Source of the DNA: Bedellia somnulentella
Lineage: Eukaryota > Arthropoda > Insecta > Lepidoptera > Bedelliidae
Direction: 5' to 3'
DNA: 64,000 bases
NCBI GenBank assembly: GCA_963576735.1
Contig: OY755176.1
Coordinates: 9,037,423-9,101,422 of the forward strand
Each line of letters begins with the position of its first letter. Positions within the stretch are counted from its first letter, which is position 1. The notes under the pieces were generated by a model. That model ran no database searches and was not told the DNA's origin. It saw only the letters and a program-made list of their open reading frames with translations. The position numbers were made by a program, and so were the translations under genes. Positions 34,931-45,329 of this stretch are shown piece by piece.

Positions 34931-34933
34931 TAC

Positions 34934-35190
34934 ATATTCATACATACATATTCTCACGCCGTTAGTTCCCATTGGGGTAGGCAGAGACTATCGATCGCCA
35001 CCTTGTACGATCCTGGCAAACCTCTCTGGCTTCGTTTACATCCATCAATCTTTTCATACATGCTCTTTTATTCTTCATACTGCGGACACCTGCCTTTTTG
35101 AGCACATTTTCTATTTGATCCAAATGTGTCCTCCAAGGTCGTCCTCTACTAACATTACCTTCCACATTGGCTCTATATATCAAGTAGGAT
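34934..35190 (-). repeat. LINE ORF2 C-terminal tail
   Basis: Minus-strand open frame of 73 codons: IYRANVEGNVSRGRPWRTHL to VCQDRTRWRSIVSAYPNGN, then CTACCCCAATGGGAACTAAC, GGCGTGAG and an ATGT-type tail at 34928-34950. The frame is intact over its length, so the insertion is fairly young. It is 5' truncated. Confidence 0.9.
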
Positions 35191-35436
35191 AATAATAGTA
35201 AAAGGATGTTATGGCAATAGTCATAATATTGGAGTGCAAATCACATCAGAAATCAGACTAAACAAACCAATATTTAGCAATGTTGCATTCGACACACAAA
35301 TTGGTTCGTGCTCAGTGAAGGATGTGTTCGTCTAAGAATGAGAGTCAAACGACGTGATCCGATAACGCTCTCAATTCGGCAAGGGTTGTAACCGCATACT
35401 TTATGTTACTTACAAAATACTTTATAAAAGCTATGT

Positions 35437-35710
35437 TGTGGAGTATCGGATTAGAATCATATTTTTTTCCATGAGTTTCGTATGAGGTGACTTAGGGGTT
35501 GCCTCATTTAAAACAAGCTACGCTGTGCAGTGTCAGCTTAGAAATAGCGCTAGTCCTTTAGGGTGATTGTTGGGTTGTGTGGTTGTAGTTCCCTCCTTTT
35601 CACCATCCTTTATTTTACCACATTCTCCCCACTCATCTTCCAAAATTGATAGAATAATGACTTAATTTGAAGCTTTAGCTGCCCCAATTTTAGCTGTTTT
35701 ATGTATTTAT
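35437..35710 (+). repeat. SINE-A, partial copy followed by a second copy
   Basis: A first, degraded head (TGTGGAGTATCGGATTAGAA, GAGGTGACTTAGGG) at 35437-35515 is followed at once by a second head (GCTGTGCAGTGTCAGCTTAG, 35521) that continues to the middle of the element; the tail is worn away. Confidence 0.7.
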
Positions 35711-36977
35711 ATTATAAAATATTTATAGTCTATGTGCCTACATAGCCTTTAAATGTTTCTAAATGTACTGTACATGCACTACACGTATGTATTAAAGAAA
35801 ATAATAGTCTAGCGCTTATAAAGTAAAAACGAGAAATAATATACCTTTTCTTACAAGATGCCATAGAGTAACATTATTATCTACAGCTTTCCAAGTGAGT
35901 TAGTTATGAGTTGAGTAATACCTTGTATGACTTAGAGCGAGCCAGCCCTATCAAATTTCTGAACATCGAAAAGTTCTTTTATATCGAGCACGGTTACTGC
36001 GATACATTTTATTTCATTTTTGCTGCACCAACTCCAGGCAAAAGAACACGCAGTAGGTACCTGTTTTAATAAAATTCACTTTACCAGCATTTGTGTTAGA
36101 GCACACTTTTCACTACTAAACAGATCACAGAGTAACCGACGAGCAGTCTAGATGTGAGCCTGAATCTTCTGGAATATCAAAGGAAAATCGTTTTGAGAAT
36201 AGTAAGTAGTGAGAGTCGGAGAGCTGAGAGTCGCATGCCGTTTGTTAGGGCAATACAGGTCTGTGATACTCCTTGGTAATTGAGGCGGACTGCGGTGAGA
36301 TTATGTCGAGTTTTTCCCAGCATAATTACTTTGGGTGTAGCGAAGACTTAAGTCAAAGGAGAGTGCTTTATGAAAAGTCATTAAAAATTCCGTAGCATCC
36401 GTTATATTAGTGGCACTTTATTTAGTTTACTTTAAACAACTGGGGCTGGACAAACAGTGCATTTACTTTCAGAGATTGCTACTCTACTTTTTGTTGCACC
36501 TTTAGAAAGAAAAATACTGCGGGTTAATTTTCAGTTATACTACAATTTAAAAAAATGTATTTCCTTTCTAGTGCTGCTTGCTAAATTAATTTTAAAAGCA
36601 GGATGCAAGACTGTTATGATTGGTTTAATTTTAACTTTACGAAGATTGCGGAAAGCCGTTGGACGTGACTGGCATGCGAAATGTAAGCCTAAGTTTAGGC
36701 GTAAGACATAATCGCTAAATATAGCTTTTATGTAAAATCAGTACAAATATAATCAAATGAATATTTAAAAAACCATCAAGGTACCATCAAGGAATTCTAT
36801 ACACTTTTTACTAACTACATGATATTTGCTCGCTACTTTCTGCATGTTAGTTAGCTTAATCCTTCTATGCCTTACTTTGTTGTTGTGTTTAGTTTTATTA
36901 GCAAAAAACTTTTTTTTATTATCGAAGATTAGTCGACAACTGTAAATATATACACAAAATAGATAGAACATGATAAA
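35711..36977. other. Unassigned stretch
   Basis: No supported gene. The 84-codon frame at 36457-36711 and the opposite frame at 36765-36971 have no recognisable motif. Confidence 0.3.
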
Positions 36978-37320
36978 GCAACCGTGATAGCTCAGTGGGT
37001 AGAATACCGCTTATCGCGTAGACGATGAGGTTCAAATCCCGGGTCGGCCCTACACCAATTTGTGGGTATTTATCATGGTGGTTAACGGTGAGGGAAAACA
37101 TCGTGATTAAACCCACATGGCTGAGTTGTACTAAGTCGTTTGACAGTGTATTCGTAGAAAACGGCGATAGGCCAACCCCCTGTCACGTGAGTACACTGTC
37201 CAAGCAAAACGTGGGTATTCTGAACACCAGGTGACAATATGTGACGTGATGTTCAGAAGGATTAGTACCTCTGCCAACCCCTTCGGGGATATACGGCGTC
37301 AACGTTTCAGTTTTTGAGTT
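36978..37320 (+). repeat. SINE-B, complete copy
   Basis: CCGTGATAGCTCAGTGGG and TAGAATACCGC (A box), GATGAGGTTCAAATCCCGG (B box), body, and the CAACCCCTTCGGGGATATAC tail with GGCGTCAACGTTTCAG. Box A and box B are intact, so it may still be read by Pol III. Confidence 0.93.
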
Positions 37321-37635
37321 TGGACAGAGCATGAAAAATTGATAAACGCATATTGTTACCTTATTTTCTTTATGTGATATAACAATTTCCTATATTCATT
37401 TAGGGTATTTCGTAGTGCTAAAACATTTGATAGTTTCATCTATATTCTGAAGATGCGACGCTCGAGATACGTGTGTTGTTAGATAAAGAAATATGAAGGA
37501 ATCATTACTTTACTTTTTAGAAAATAGTAAAAAAAATATAAGCTAGTTCTTGGCAGTACAGAAGATGGAATAATATTATTTCCTCAAAAGTGGCCGAAAA
37601 GGCCGAAAAGTCAATCGTTCTTGCAGCCGTTTAGA

Positions 37636-37735
37636 CAAATGTTGGTCGATCCCCAAAAGCTTCGTTTCCATCAATCAATATTTTCATAGATGCTCTTTTA
37701 TTCTTTATACTTTGGACGGCTTCCGTTTTGAGCAC
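37636..37735 (-). repeat. LINE-tail fragment
   Basis: CATCAATCAATATTTTCATA and GATGCTCTTTTATTCTTTAT, then ACTTTGGACGGC, match the antisense of the KKAGVRSMKNKRACMKRLMD segment. Confidence 0.75.
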
Positions 37736-37789
37736 TGAATTTTTATAATCATGGCCTTATCATGGCAACATTACAATAATTGTTGTAAT

Positions 37790-37955
37790 CATGGCAACAA
37801 TATAATAAATGTAAGCCAGTGGCATAGCAAATGTTAATGTAAGCTCAGTTGTCCTAATCGGCAATAGGCGTTCCCTTTTTATGTGAATCCACTGTTCGAG
37901 CGGAACGTGGCAACTCTGAACAACAGGTGATAAAAATGACAAGTGACGTTAAGAT
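37790..37955 (+). repeat. SINE-B internal fragment
   Basis: CGGCAATAGGCGTTCCC, then TGAATCCACTGTTCGAGCGG, AACGTGGCAACTCTGAACAA and CAGGTGATAAAAATGACAAG follow the order of the SINE-B body. Confidence 0.65.
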
Positions 37956-38215
37956 ATACGGAGTGATTCTGTGTGACTATAATACCAACTGTATATTATT
38001 ATCACTTCAGACTAATTATCATTCATTCCACAACTACAGATCCACAATCTTTTCTTGGCCGGTAAGGGCTGTCGCTGTCATCGATATTAGTATTGCCAGT
38101 AAATAAAAAATAACCATTATAAGGGAAATAACTTTACATCATACGGGCTAATTTATTTATGTATTGAAATGTCTTAATAAAACAATTTATATAATATTCA
38201 TTTAATTAATAACTA

Positions 38216-38459
38216 GTTGCTGTGTAGTGTCGGCTTAAAATAGCACTACCCCATTCCTGCCGGTGGGTGTACGTAAGAGGCGACTAACGGTATTGGGGCT
38301 TTTAAGAGATTTTTGGGCGAAGCGGTTGGAGACCCATTACTAATAACCTTTATTTTACCATCTTTACCCCACTCAACTTTCCGAAAGTGGCTGAGGAGTT
38401 TCTAGTTCCTTAGCTCGGGCTACCCCTTCTAGGGATTTACAGCCTTGAGTATATGTATG
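38216..38459 (+). repeat. SINE-A, complete, with 9-bp target-site duplication
   Basis: TAATAACTA at 38207-38215 and 38460-38468. Element runs GTTGCTGTGTAGTGTCGGC to GTATATGTATG. Core GTAAGAGGCGACTAACGG, GGTTGGAGACC, tail CTACCCCTTCTAGGGATTTA then AGCCTTGAG. Reference copy for the family, 244 bp. Confidence 0.95.
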
Positions 38460-38607
38460 TAATAACTATTATTGTAAGTAAACAAGTTCGTTTTAATGTA
38501 AGCTAATTATATTTATTTATTTTTGCCCTTGTCTGGTATGTCTACCCGAATGACTGTGTATCCTAAATTTGATGATCTTACCTCCCAAATGTTGTCTGGA
38601 AGCTTTT

Positions 38608-38650
38608 AGCGATAACACTGCCAATTGTACTTTTCTGCAAGCTGTTTCAT
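38608..38650 (+). repeat. Scrap of the LINE 3' UTR-like repeat also at 4805-4865
   Basis: GCTTTTAGCGATAACACTGC then CAATTGTACTTTTCTGCAAG. Confidence 0.35.
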
Positions 38651-38908
38651 TATTTTATACTCAAGGATTTGTTATTTGTGCCACTCAGAGTTAATAAGTG
38701 GGTAACTACTTAAAATCATTTTTTAAATCCTGTAAATTAGAGGCTTACCTTGTTGTGTACTGTCTTTAACATTTCATATTTACACATAGATCCCCTAAAA
38801 AGGTGGCACAGAAAAAATAATTCTAAGCATCAGATATCGTTTGGGTCATTCATTTTGCTGGGTCAGTGAATTTATGGGCACTTTTTTATTGCTGTTAACA
38901 GCCTTGTA

Positions 38909-39278
38909 ACATATAACATAACATAAACGTTCTCGCCGAATACCCCCGAAGGGGTTTGGCAGAGGTACTAATACTTCTGAACATCACGTGACTTTGTCAC
39001 CTGGTGTTCAGAGTACCCACGTTTTGCATGGACAGTGTACTCACGTGATAGGGGGTAGGCCTATCGCCGTTTTGTACGAATACACTGTCACACCACTAAG
39101 TACAACTCAGCCATATGGGTTATCTCACGATTTTTCCCTCACCGTTAACAACCGTGATAAATTAACCACACATATGACTTTAGAAAAGACAAATTGGTGT
39201 AGGCCCGATTCGGGATTTGAACACTAGTCGCTTGCACGTTAACCGGTGTTCTACCCATTAAGCTATCACGTCGTATTT
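38909..39278 (-). repeat. SINE-B, complete, with 8-bp target-site duplication
   Basis: GCCTTGTA at 38901-38908 and 39279-39286. The minus strand carries a GTGATAGCTTAATGGGTAGA head, GTGTTCAAATCCCGAATCGG B box, body, and CCTTCGGGGGTATTCGGCG then GAGAACGTTTATG tail. Confidence 0.93.
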
Positions 39279-39367
39279 GCCTTGTATTTTTATATGTCAG
39301 ACAGTTATTACTTAAGAAATGGCACATTGGTACATCCCCGTATTCGGATTAGAACCCACGCATCAGT

Positions 39368-40651
39368 GTATATGTCGCAGGTATATTGTCAAAGCCGTGA
39401 TATTACAATTTCACTAGTGATATTATGATTAAACGGTAGATTGTCATTCGACTTCATTTCTTACAATTTAACTGCCTATTTTAAGTGATATTGTAATTTC
39501 ACGGCGACACTATAGTGATATTGCAGGGCAATGATAATTTGACAATTTCACTGGTCGTTAGATTACGAGACCGTCTTTGATTGGTCCGTTTTGAGTTTCA
39601 TTTTTGCAATCATAGAGTTATAAATAAATAGACACGTTTAAATACACTATAAACTTTTTTTGTACGACTGGCATATAAAATCTTAAATCATGAAGTATTA
39701 AATATGCTATAACACATAATCATGAAATATAGCAGCTTTTGCCCAGAGTGGGACACTGTAATACAGGCTACATAAAAAAAAATAGCTATTATTTTCATCC
39801 AGACTATAATATCTACTTATTTTTGCAATCTGCAGCTTTGTGGCATTTGGAGTTGCACAATACATTATTTTTTTACATGCGCATCTGAGAGAATATATTA
39901 TTTTATCGCGCCCACCGTGACCAGTAGCGACATGTACGTCCATTAAAATATCATAATATTTTTCACTAGGTATAACTTGTATTATTGGAGACGAAACAGT
40001 TTTGCGCTTCATAATTAATATTTGTTCTTTTCCCACGTCCAGAACATCATATTTTGATGCATAGTGATATTGCTAGTTAGTGGTCTTCAGTTTTTGTATC
40101 TTGCGTGATTTTTATTCTTGTATTGAATTTATTACCTGCGAAATCCTGCTAAAACTCCATTCAGGTTTTTTTGTTTTATCTGATTGCTCACTGTAACATT
40201 TTTGTAGCTCTGTGTTAAAATCTTCTCGTGATACGATTTCACATTGTTTTTCATTACGTATTAATGAACATGAAGTTTCCGATACATCCAAAAGTTCTCC
40301 GTCAAACATTTTGAAAAATAAAATTCGTTTGAAAACAAACAAAACACTATTTTAACAATAATATCGGATGTTAAACTGCACACTAACGGCTATGCACTAT
40401 TATTGTTTTGAAAATGGCGTCGAAAAAAATTTACCAATCAGAACGCTCGACTTCTCCCACTGCCAACTTCGTTCATGATTTAACTAGATTTATTACAATA
40501 TCACTATAGTGTCGCCGTGAAATTACAATATCACTAAAAATAGGCAGTTAAATTGTAAGAAATGAAGTCGAATGACAATCTACCGTTTAATTATAATATC
40601 ACTAGTGAAATTGTAATATCACGGCTTTGACAATATACCTGCGACATATAC
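39368..40651. mobile_element. 1.28-kb TIR transposon with KRBA2-like integrase remnants
   Basis: Inverted arms of about 156 bp (39368-39523 and 40496-40651) begin GTATATGTCGCAGGTATATT and are nearly identical. The arms are built from repeated CACTAGTGATATT and GTGATATTACAATTTCAC modules, themselves partly palindromic. The interior holds the minus-strand frames at 39707-40342. No simple target-site duplication is visible. Confidence 0.88.
39707..40342 (-). pseudogene. KRBA2-like integrase N-terminal region, broken
   Basis: Two minus-strand frames. 40112-40342 (76 codons; a second ATG at residue 12, MFDGELLDVSETS) ends SRISQVINSIQE. Downstream, 39707-40036 gives 109 aa and, read from before its first ATG, YDVLDVGKEQILIMKRK, then KYYDILMDVHVATGHGGRDK. 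H..ATGHGGRDK is the integrase zinc-binding (H2C2) signature of KRBA2-like and related transposon integrases. No DDE catalytic core is present. Family match is from memory; the frames are separated by a stop and shift. Confidence 0.7.
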
Positions 40652-41035
40652 GAAGTGAAATCTTATTCAGGAGCATTTCCCCACTTCCCGTAACCCGCAC
40701 CGCATGACTATCGATGCGCGCACAACTTTTCGGACGGTGTTAGCCTACTTAGATAAAATTTAACAATATAAATAATAATTTTCATGAATTTTTATATTGA
40801 ATACTGGAAATAAAAGCGTTTATCAATAAGCAAAGATACATCATAAAAATAATTGTCTTTGAAAAAAAGTTTCCACTACAAAAAATATTAATGAAAGTGA
40901 TAATTTATAATATACGTAGGTCACCCTATAATTTTTATTTAGTTAAGAACTAACTGACAATGACAGGCCGAAATTTCAAAATGGCGACAGTAGTACCAGA
41001 GTCGCCGCCGGCCAAGTTATGATTGTGGATCTGTA

Positions 41036-41729
41036 ACAGTTTTTGACACACAATCTTATCTGGTCTCGGAACAGTTCATAACATATTCTCTAGGTGTAAT
41101 GTACGGGTTACTCATTTCAATAACTATTTATTAATAGTTGTATAACTAAGCTTTAATTTGGCTATTGCTTCTTACTTTTCCACTAGGGTTCGTAAAAAAA
41201 GTAATTTTGAAAACACGTAGTTTTCAATTAAGTAAAGTTGAAAGTTACCTGCTCCTGAAATATCAACTAAAATATTTGGACCTTTGCCAGTACATACAGT
41301 GATTGATCTTCACTGGTCTTTTGCAGTACGGAATCTTGATGTTTAATTTAGATCTATTTTCGATAACATAGCAGCATAGCGAGGGAACGTCGTCTCATAT
41401 GAAGTATATTTTTCGATTTACTGCGTCACAATAAATTAAAGTAATATAAATTTTGTAATATGAGATTAATAAATAAAAGGCATTTTTCATAGAATGTACC
41501 CAACACTGTAAAAATATTTTTCTTATAAAAATTGGTCGCTCAGTTTGTTGCAAAGCACAAGACTAGAAAACGGCTAGACTGATTCGACCGATTCTTTGTA
41601 AAAGTTTTACTTAAATTTTGGAAGAGGTTCTTAGGCATAGAAAAAAATCGAAAAGAAGTGAGGATAATATAAAAAAAACATCGTTCTTATCATCATTTTT
41701 AAAATATAATCTTAAAATTGTAATATGGC
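41036..41729. other. Unassigned stretch
   Basis: No gene seen. 41560-41610 has a degenerate ACGGCTAGACTGATTCGACC phrase of the kind found in old Helitron or LINE copies. Confidence 0.3.
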
Positions 41730-41741
41730 AAGTAGTGATAA

Positions 41742-41991
41742 CATACATACATACATATTCACGGCTATAAATCCCTAGAAGGGGCAGCCAGAGCAAAGAA
41801 ATTAGAAATTCCTCAGCCACTTTTGGAAAATTGAGTGGGGAAAAGATGGTAAAGTAAAGGTCGTTGGTGATGGGTCTCCAACCGCATCGCCCAAAAATCC
41901 CTTAAATGCCCCAATACCGTTAGTCACCTCTTACGTACACCCATCGGTAGAAACGGGGTAGTGCTAGTCTAAGCCGACACTACACGGCGGT
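41742..41991 (-). repeat. SINE-A, complete, with 12-bp target-site duplication
   Basis: AAGTAGTGATAA at 41730-41741 and 41992-42003. The minus strand runs CGCCGTGTAGTGTCGGCTTA to TATAGCCGTGAATATGTATG plus ATGT units. 250 bp. Confidence 0.95.
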
Positions 41992-42302
41992 AAGTAGTGA
42001 TAAGTTTTTGTCAAGTTATGTGTTGTTCGATAGCAAAAGTCTGGCTACTCCTTCTATCGAAGTTAAAGCTACGAATTGATAGATACATGTTGTAAACGCT
42101 GTAATGAGTGCGGGCTTTCATTTACGGTTACGTGGACTTTGATGCGGTTGTTTCATAATTGTCGCTATTCTGTCTGGGGCTCCACATAGAGGGGAAAATA
42201 TGGAAGAGTACTATCACCTTTTTTTAAAATACAAGGATCAATTCAAATATTTCAAAATTATACAAACATGCATGTGTACCAATTTTTTTATTTGTTCAAA
42301 AA

Positions 42303-42596
42303 ACTCTACTCTAAAACTCAAACGTTCACGCCAGATATCCCCGAAGGGTTGGCAGCGGTTCCAATACTCCTAAAAATAACGAGACATCGTCACCTGGTGA
42401 TCAGAGTATCCTCGTGTTTCTTGGACAGTGTACTCACATGTTGTTTTCCGTCACCGTTAACAACCATGATAAATTAATCACACACATGTCTTTAGAAAAC
42501 ACAAATTGGTGTAGGCCCCACCTGGGATGTGAACTCACGCCTGCCTGTTATGACGGGCTGATGTTGTACCCATTGGACTATCATGATTGTTGCTCA
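42303..42596 (-). repeat. SINE-B, variant head, internal deletion
   Basis: The head has ATGATAGTCCAATGGGTACA and GAGTTCACATCCCAGGTGGG, like 16625-16830. The ATAGGCCTGCCCCC block is deleted. Tail CCAACCCTTCGGGGATATCT then GGCGTGAACGTTTGAG. Confidence 0.85.
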
Positions 42597-42986
42597 TTTT
42601 CAATTGCTCTGTAAACAAAAAAATACAAAAATAAAGAGGCCGAAACTTTTTTACAAGCTCGAGTTTAATATTAACCCGTTATTAGCTCTTATCTAAAATC
42701 CTAATGTACCTTATCTTTGCCATTTTTTATCGAATTGATAAATTAGTACGTATCTATACAATATTCTTGGCAATCTAATTGAAGGAACAAATAGAATACC
42801 AATATTAATTGTCCTTTTTTAAGCCCAGCTGTAGTTTACAGAACTCCTATGATATCTCTTGTTTAACAAATTTCATAAAAACAAAAAATGCAATGAGAAA
42901 AAAAAACACAAACAAAAGTATCCTGTTTATAATTTATTACATTTACTTAGTATTATTGAAAAGAAAATGGATGGAATGGATGGTAG

Positions 42987-43261
42987 CCGTGTAGTGTCGG
43001 CTTAGAATTGCCGTGTAGTGTCGGCTTAGAATAACACTACCCCATTTCTACCCGTGGGTGATCGTAAGAGGCGACTAAGGGTATCGGGGCCTTTTAAGTG
43101 ATTTTTGGGCGATGTGGTTGGAGTCCCGTCACCAAAAACATTGATTATTACCATCTTTTCCCCAATCAACTTCCAAAAGTGGCTGAAGAATTTCTTATTC
43201 CAAAGCTCTGGCTACCCCGTTAAGGGATTTATAGCCGTGAGCATATGTATGTATGTATGTA
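42987..43261 (+). repeat. SINE-A with tandemly doubled head
   Basis: GCCGTGTAGTGTCGGCTTAG occurs at 42987 and again at 43010; the second copy continues as a full element to a (ATGT)n tail at 43250-43260. AAAATGGATG before (about 42965) and after (about 43262) is a likely target duplication. Confidence 0.9.
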
Positions 43262-44200
43262 AAATGGATGAAAAATATCATTGAGGAATATAAAATTTAA
43301 TGTGTCCTAATTACTGAGTAAATACTTACTACCTCTTTTGTAGTATTAACACTGTCTTTGCTATTAGTGTTTAACTTCCATTCGCATATTATATCATCGT
43401 GCCTTTTAGGTATAGCTCGACATTTGTTCAAAAAACATATTAATTCTTCTTGATGCAGAATCTATACATTTCCACTCTGGTCTTCGATTTATTTTGTGAT
43501 GACAGCAATGTCACGTATGCCGTTATTGGGTTTGCTTTGCGTTTGCTGCACCCTGTATGTGGTCGCACTGCTTTTGTAGAAACAACTAGCAAACAACTAT
43601 ATTGCCCTATTTCATAATGCAGAGCATACTAGATAGCTCCGGCAGAATTGACTTGTTGCTTATACGTTTCTGAACGTAATTATAATCTGATTTGGTTGAA
43701 AGTACAGTTTCTATAAGAGAATAGAAAACTATTTATTGTACGTCAAAGTTTTAATATCCTACAGTCATTGTGGTAATATAGAAGTTAAATTGGTGGTCTG
43801 ATTTAACCCCTAAATTTATTTTTACCGATACATATTATGAGTTCTATGTATTATACTGTTTTAGAAGCAATAGATAGTATTAAAAACAATAGTAATTGCA
43901 TAAATTAAATAAAAAGTAAAAATGGAAAGTAATAAAAAAAAACATATTCCGATCGAATCGCAGGTGTAGCAAAAGAGTATGAAATACCATATAGGCCAAC
44001 TTAAACAATTTTCAAAATAGAGAACTATCTCACCACATCACTCACTATCTCAACACATTTTGTTTAGTAACCATCTTCTTTTGAAAATGAAATCTAATTA
44101 TATTTCTGAAATTTTCTTATTATTAAGATATAGTAGCAATTTTACTCGTTTATGAGAAATTCGGAATGATCGAAGTCGTAGCGAAACTGTTTTATTTTTT
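43262..44200. other. Unassigned AT-rich stretch
   Basis: No gene, RNA or repeat boundary recognised. Confidence 0.3.
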
Positions 44201-44202
44201 AA

Positions 44203-44436
44203 ATAACATAACATAACATAAACGTTCACGCAGAAGATCCCCGAAGGGATTGGCAGAGGTACTTTGTCACCTGATGTTCAGAGTACCCACGTTTTGCATG
44301 GACAGTGTACTCACGTGATAGGGGGCAGGCCTATCGCCGTTTTGTACGAATACACTGTCACATGACTAAGTAAAACTCAGCCATGTGGGTTTTCTCACGA
44401 TGTTTTCCCTCACCATTAACAACCATGATAAATTAA
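44203..44436 (-). repeat. SINE-B lacking the tRNA head
   Basis: Minus strand starts at TTAATTTATCATGGTTGTTA and ends CAATCCCTTCGGGGATCTTC, then GCGTGAACGTTTATG and ATGTT repeats (44203-44222). The CAGAAGTATTAG segment is deleted. Confidence 0.88.
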
Positions 44437-45329
44437 TTAATTTAAATAATGATATACAAACACAAAGGTCATAAAAAATATTATTTGGTAAAGCTTATTA
44501 TTTTAAAAAATAACACTAAAAACACTAGAAGAATGTTCAGATGCAGAATGAACAAACAAGGCTTTTTGGTAATAAAGCTCTGCCTATACTAGGTGCACCG
44601 TTCAAAAAGTGAAGCAAAAGTTAAACATTTCAGAGCATGATAGAGATGGCAGTGAATACGTAATCGTTCGCATATAAAAATAGGACCAACTTTTATATGC
44701 GCACACAGAAACGTGGAAAGGCTCTTGTTTAATGAGTTTTGAAACATAAATTTTTACAACCGAGAGAACGATCAAGCCAATGCATTGTGGAAAAGGTGAA
44801 AAGAGTTTATGACTGTGCAAAAATGGGTTACGAGGTGCGATATCATCGAGTGGCTACATTTATTATACTTTTAACGTTTGTCGAAAGCATCGTGCTTATT
44901 TATCTGTGCATTGCTGTACATGCAATAATCGCTTTTCGATATAGTTCTTTACGCTATATTTTTCAATAGTTAAAGCTATTCAACAATTTGAATGTGTTAC
45001 ATTTTTCAAAACTACTTTTATATGTTATTTTTTTACTATAAATCTCGATGTTGCACTGTTAGGAATATTACATTTAATTTTGTAGTGTGCGTTAACTATT
45101 AGTTTTAAGTTGTGTGTGTTTTTTTTAATTATTTTGATGTCTTGTTTTGGTCTCTGTTTTTAATATTGTTTATGTATTGTTTGTGTCCTCAAGAGCAGAA
45201 TAAAGTTTTTCTTTCTTTCTTGAAAGTGAATGTAGTCGAATACTTTTGTTTAAACAATACAGAAGATTTATCATATGTAGCCTCATAACTCATATTCCAA
45301 TATTGTCAAAAACTTATTCGATCTTAATA
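44437..45329. other. Unassigned stretch, possibly a retroelement 3' end
   Basis: 45190-45225 has AAGAGCAGAATAAAG then TTTTTCTTTCTTTC, a polyadenylation-like end resembling insect LINE 3' UTRs. The 76-codon frame at 44739-44969 has a hydrophobic C-terminus but no known domain. Confidence 0.35.

Larger units (their letters stand above)
38037..41033. mobile_element. 3-kb TIR element containing nested SINEs and a second TIR element
   Basis: Inverted ends CAGATCCACAATC at 38037 and GATTGTGGATCTG ending at 41033, both flanked by TA. Just inside, TTGGCCGG and CCGGCCAA repeat the symmetry. Removing the nested SINE-A (38216-38459), SINE-B (38909-39278) and inner TIR element (39368-40651) leaves about 1.1 kb without a transposase. 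A TA target would fit a Tc1/mariner-like group, but this is inferred. Confidence 0.75.

Noticed and set aside
9841..44436. SINE-B as a Helitron or DNA element because of its conserved ends
   Set aside because: Several copies are 5' truncated with 8-11-bp target duplications, which fits retroposition and not a cut-and-paste element.
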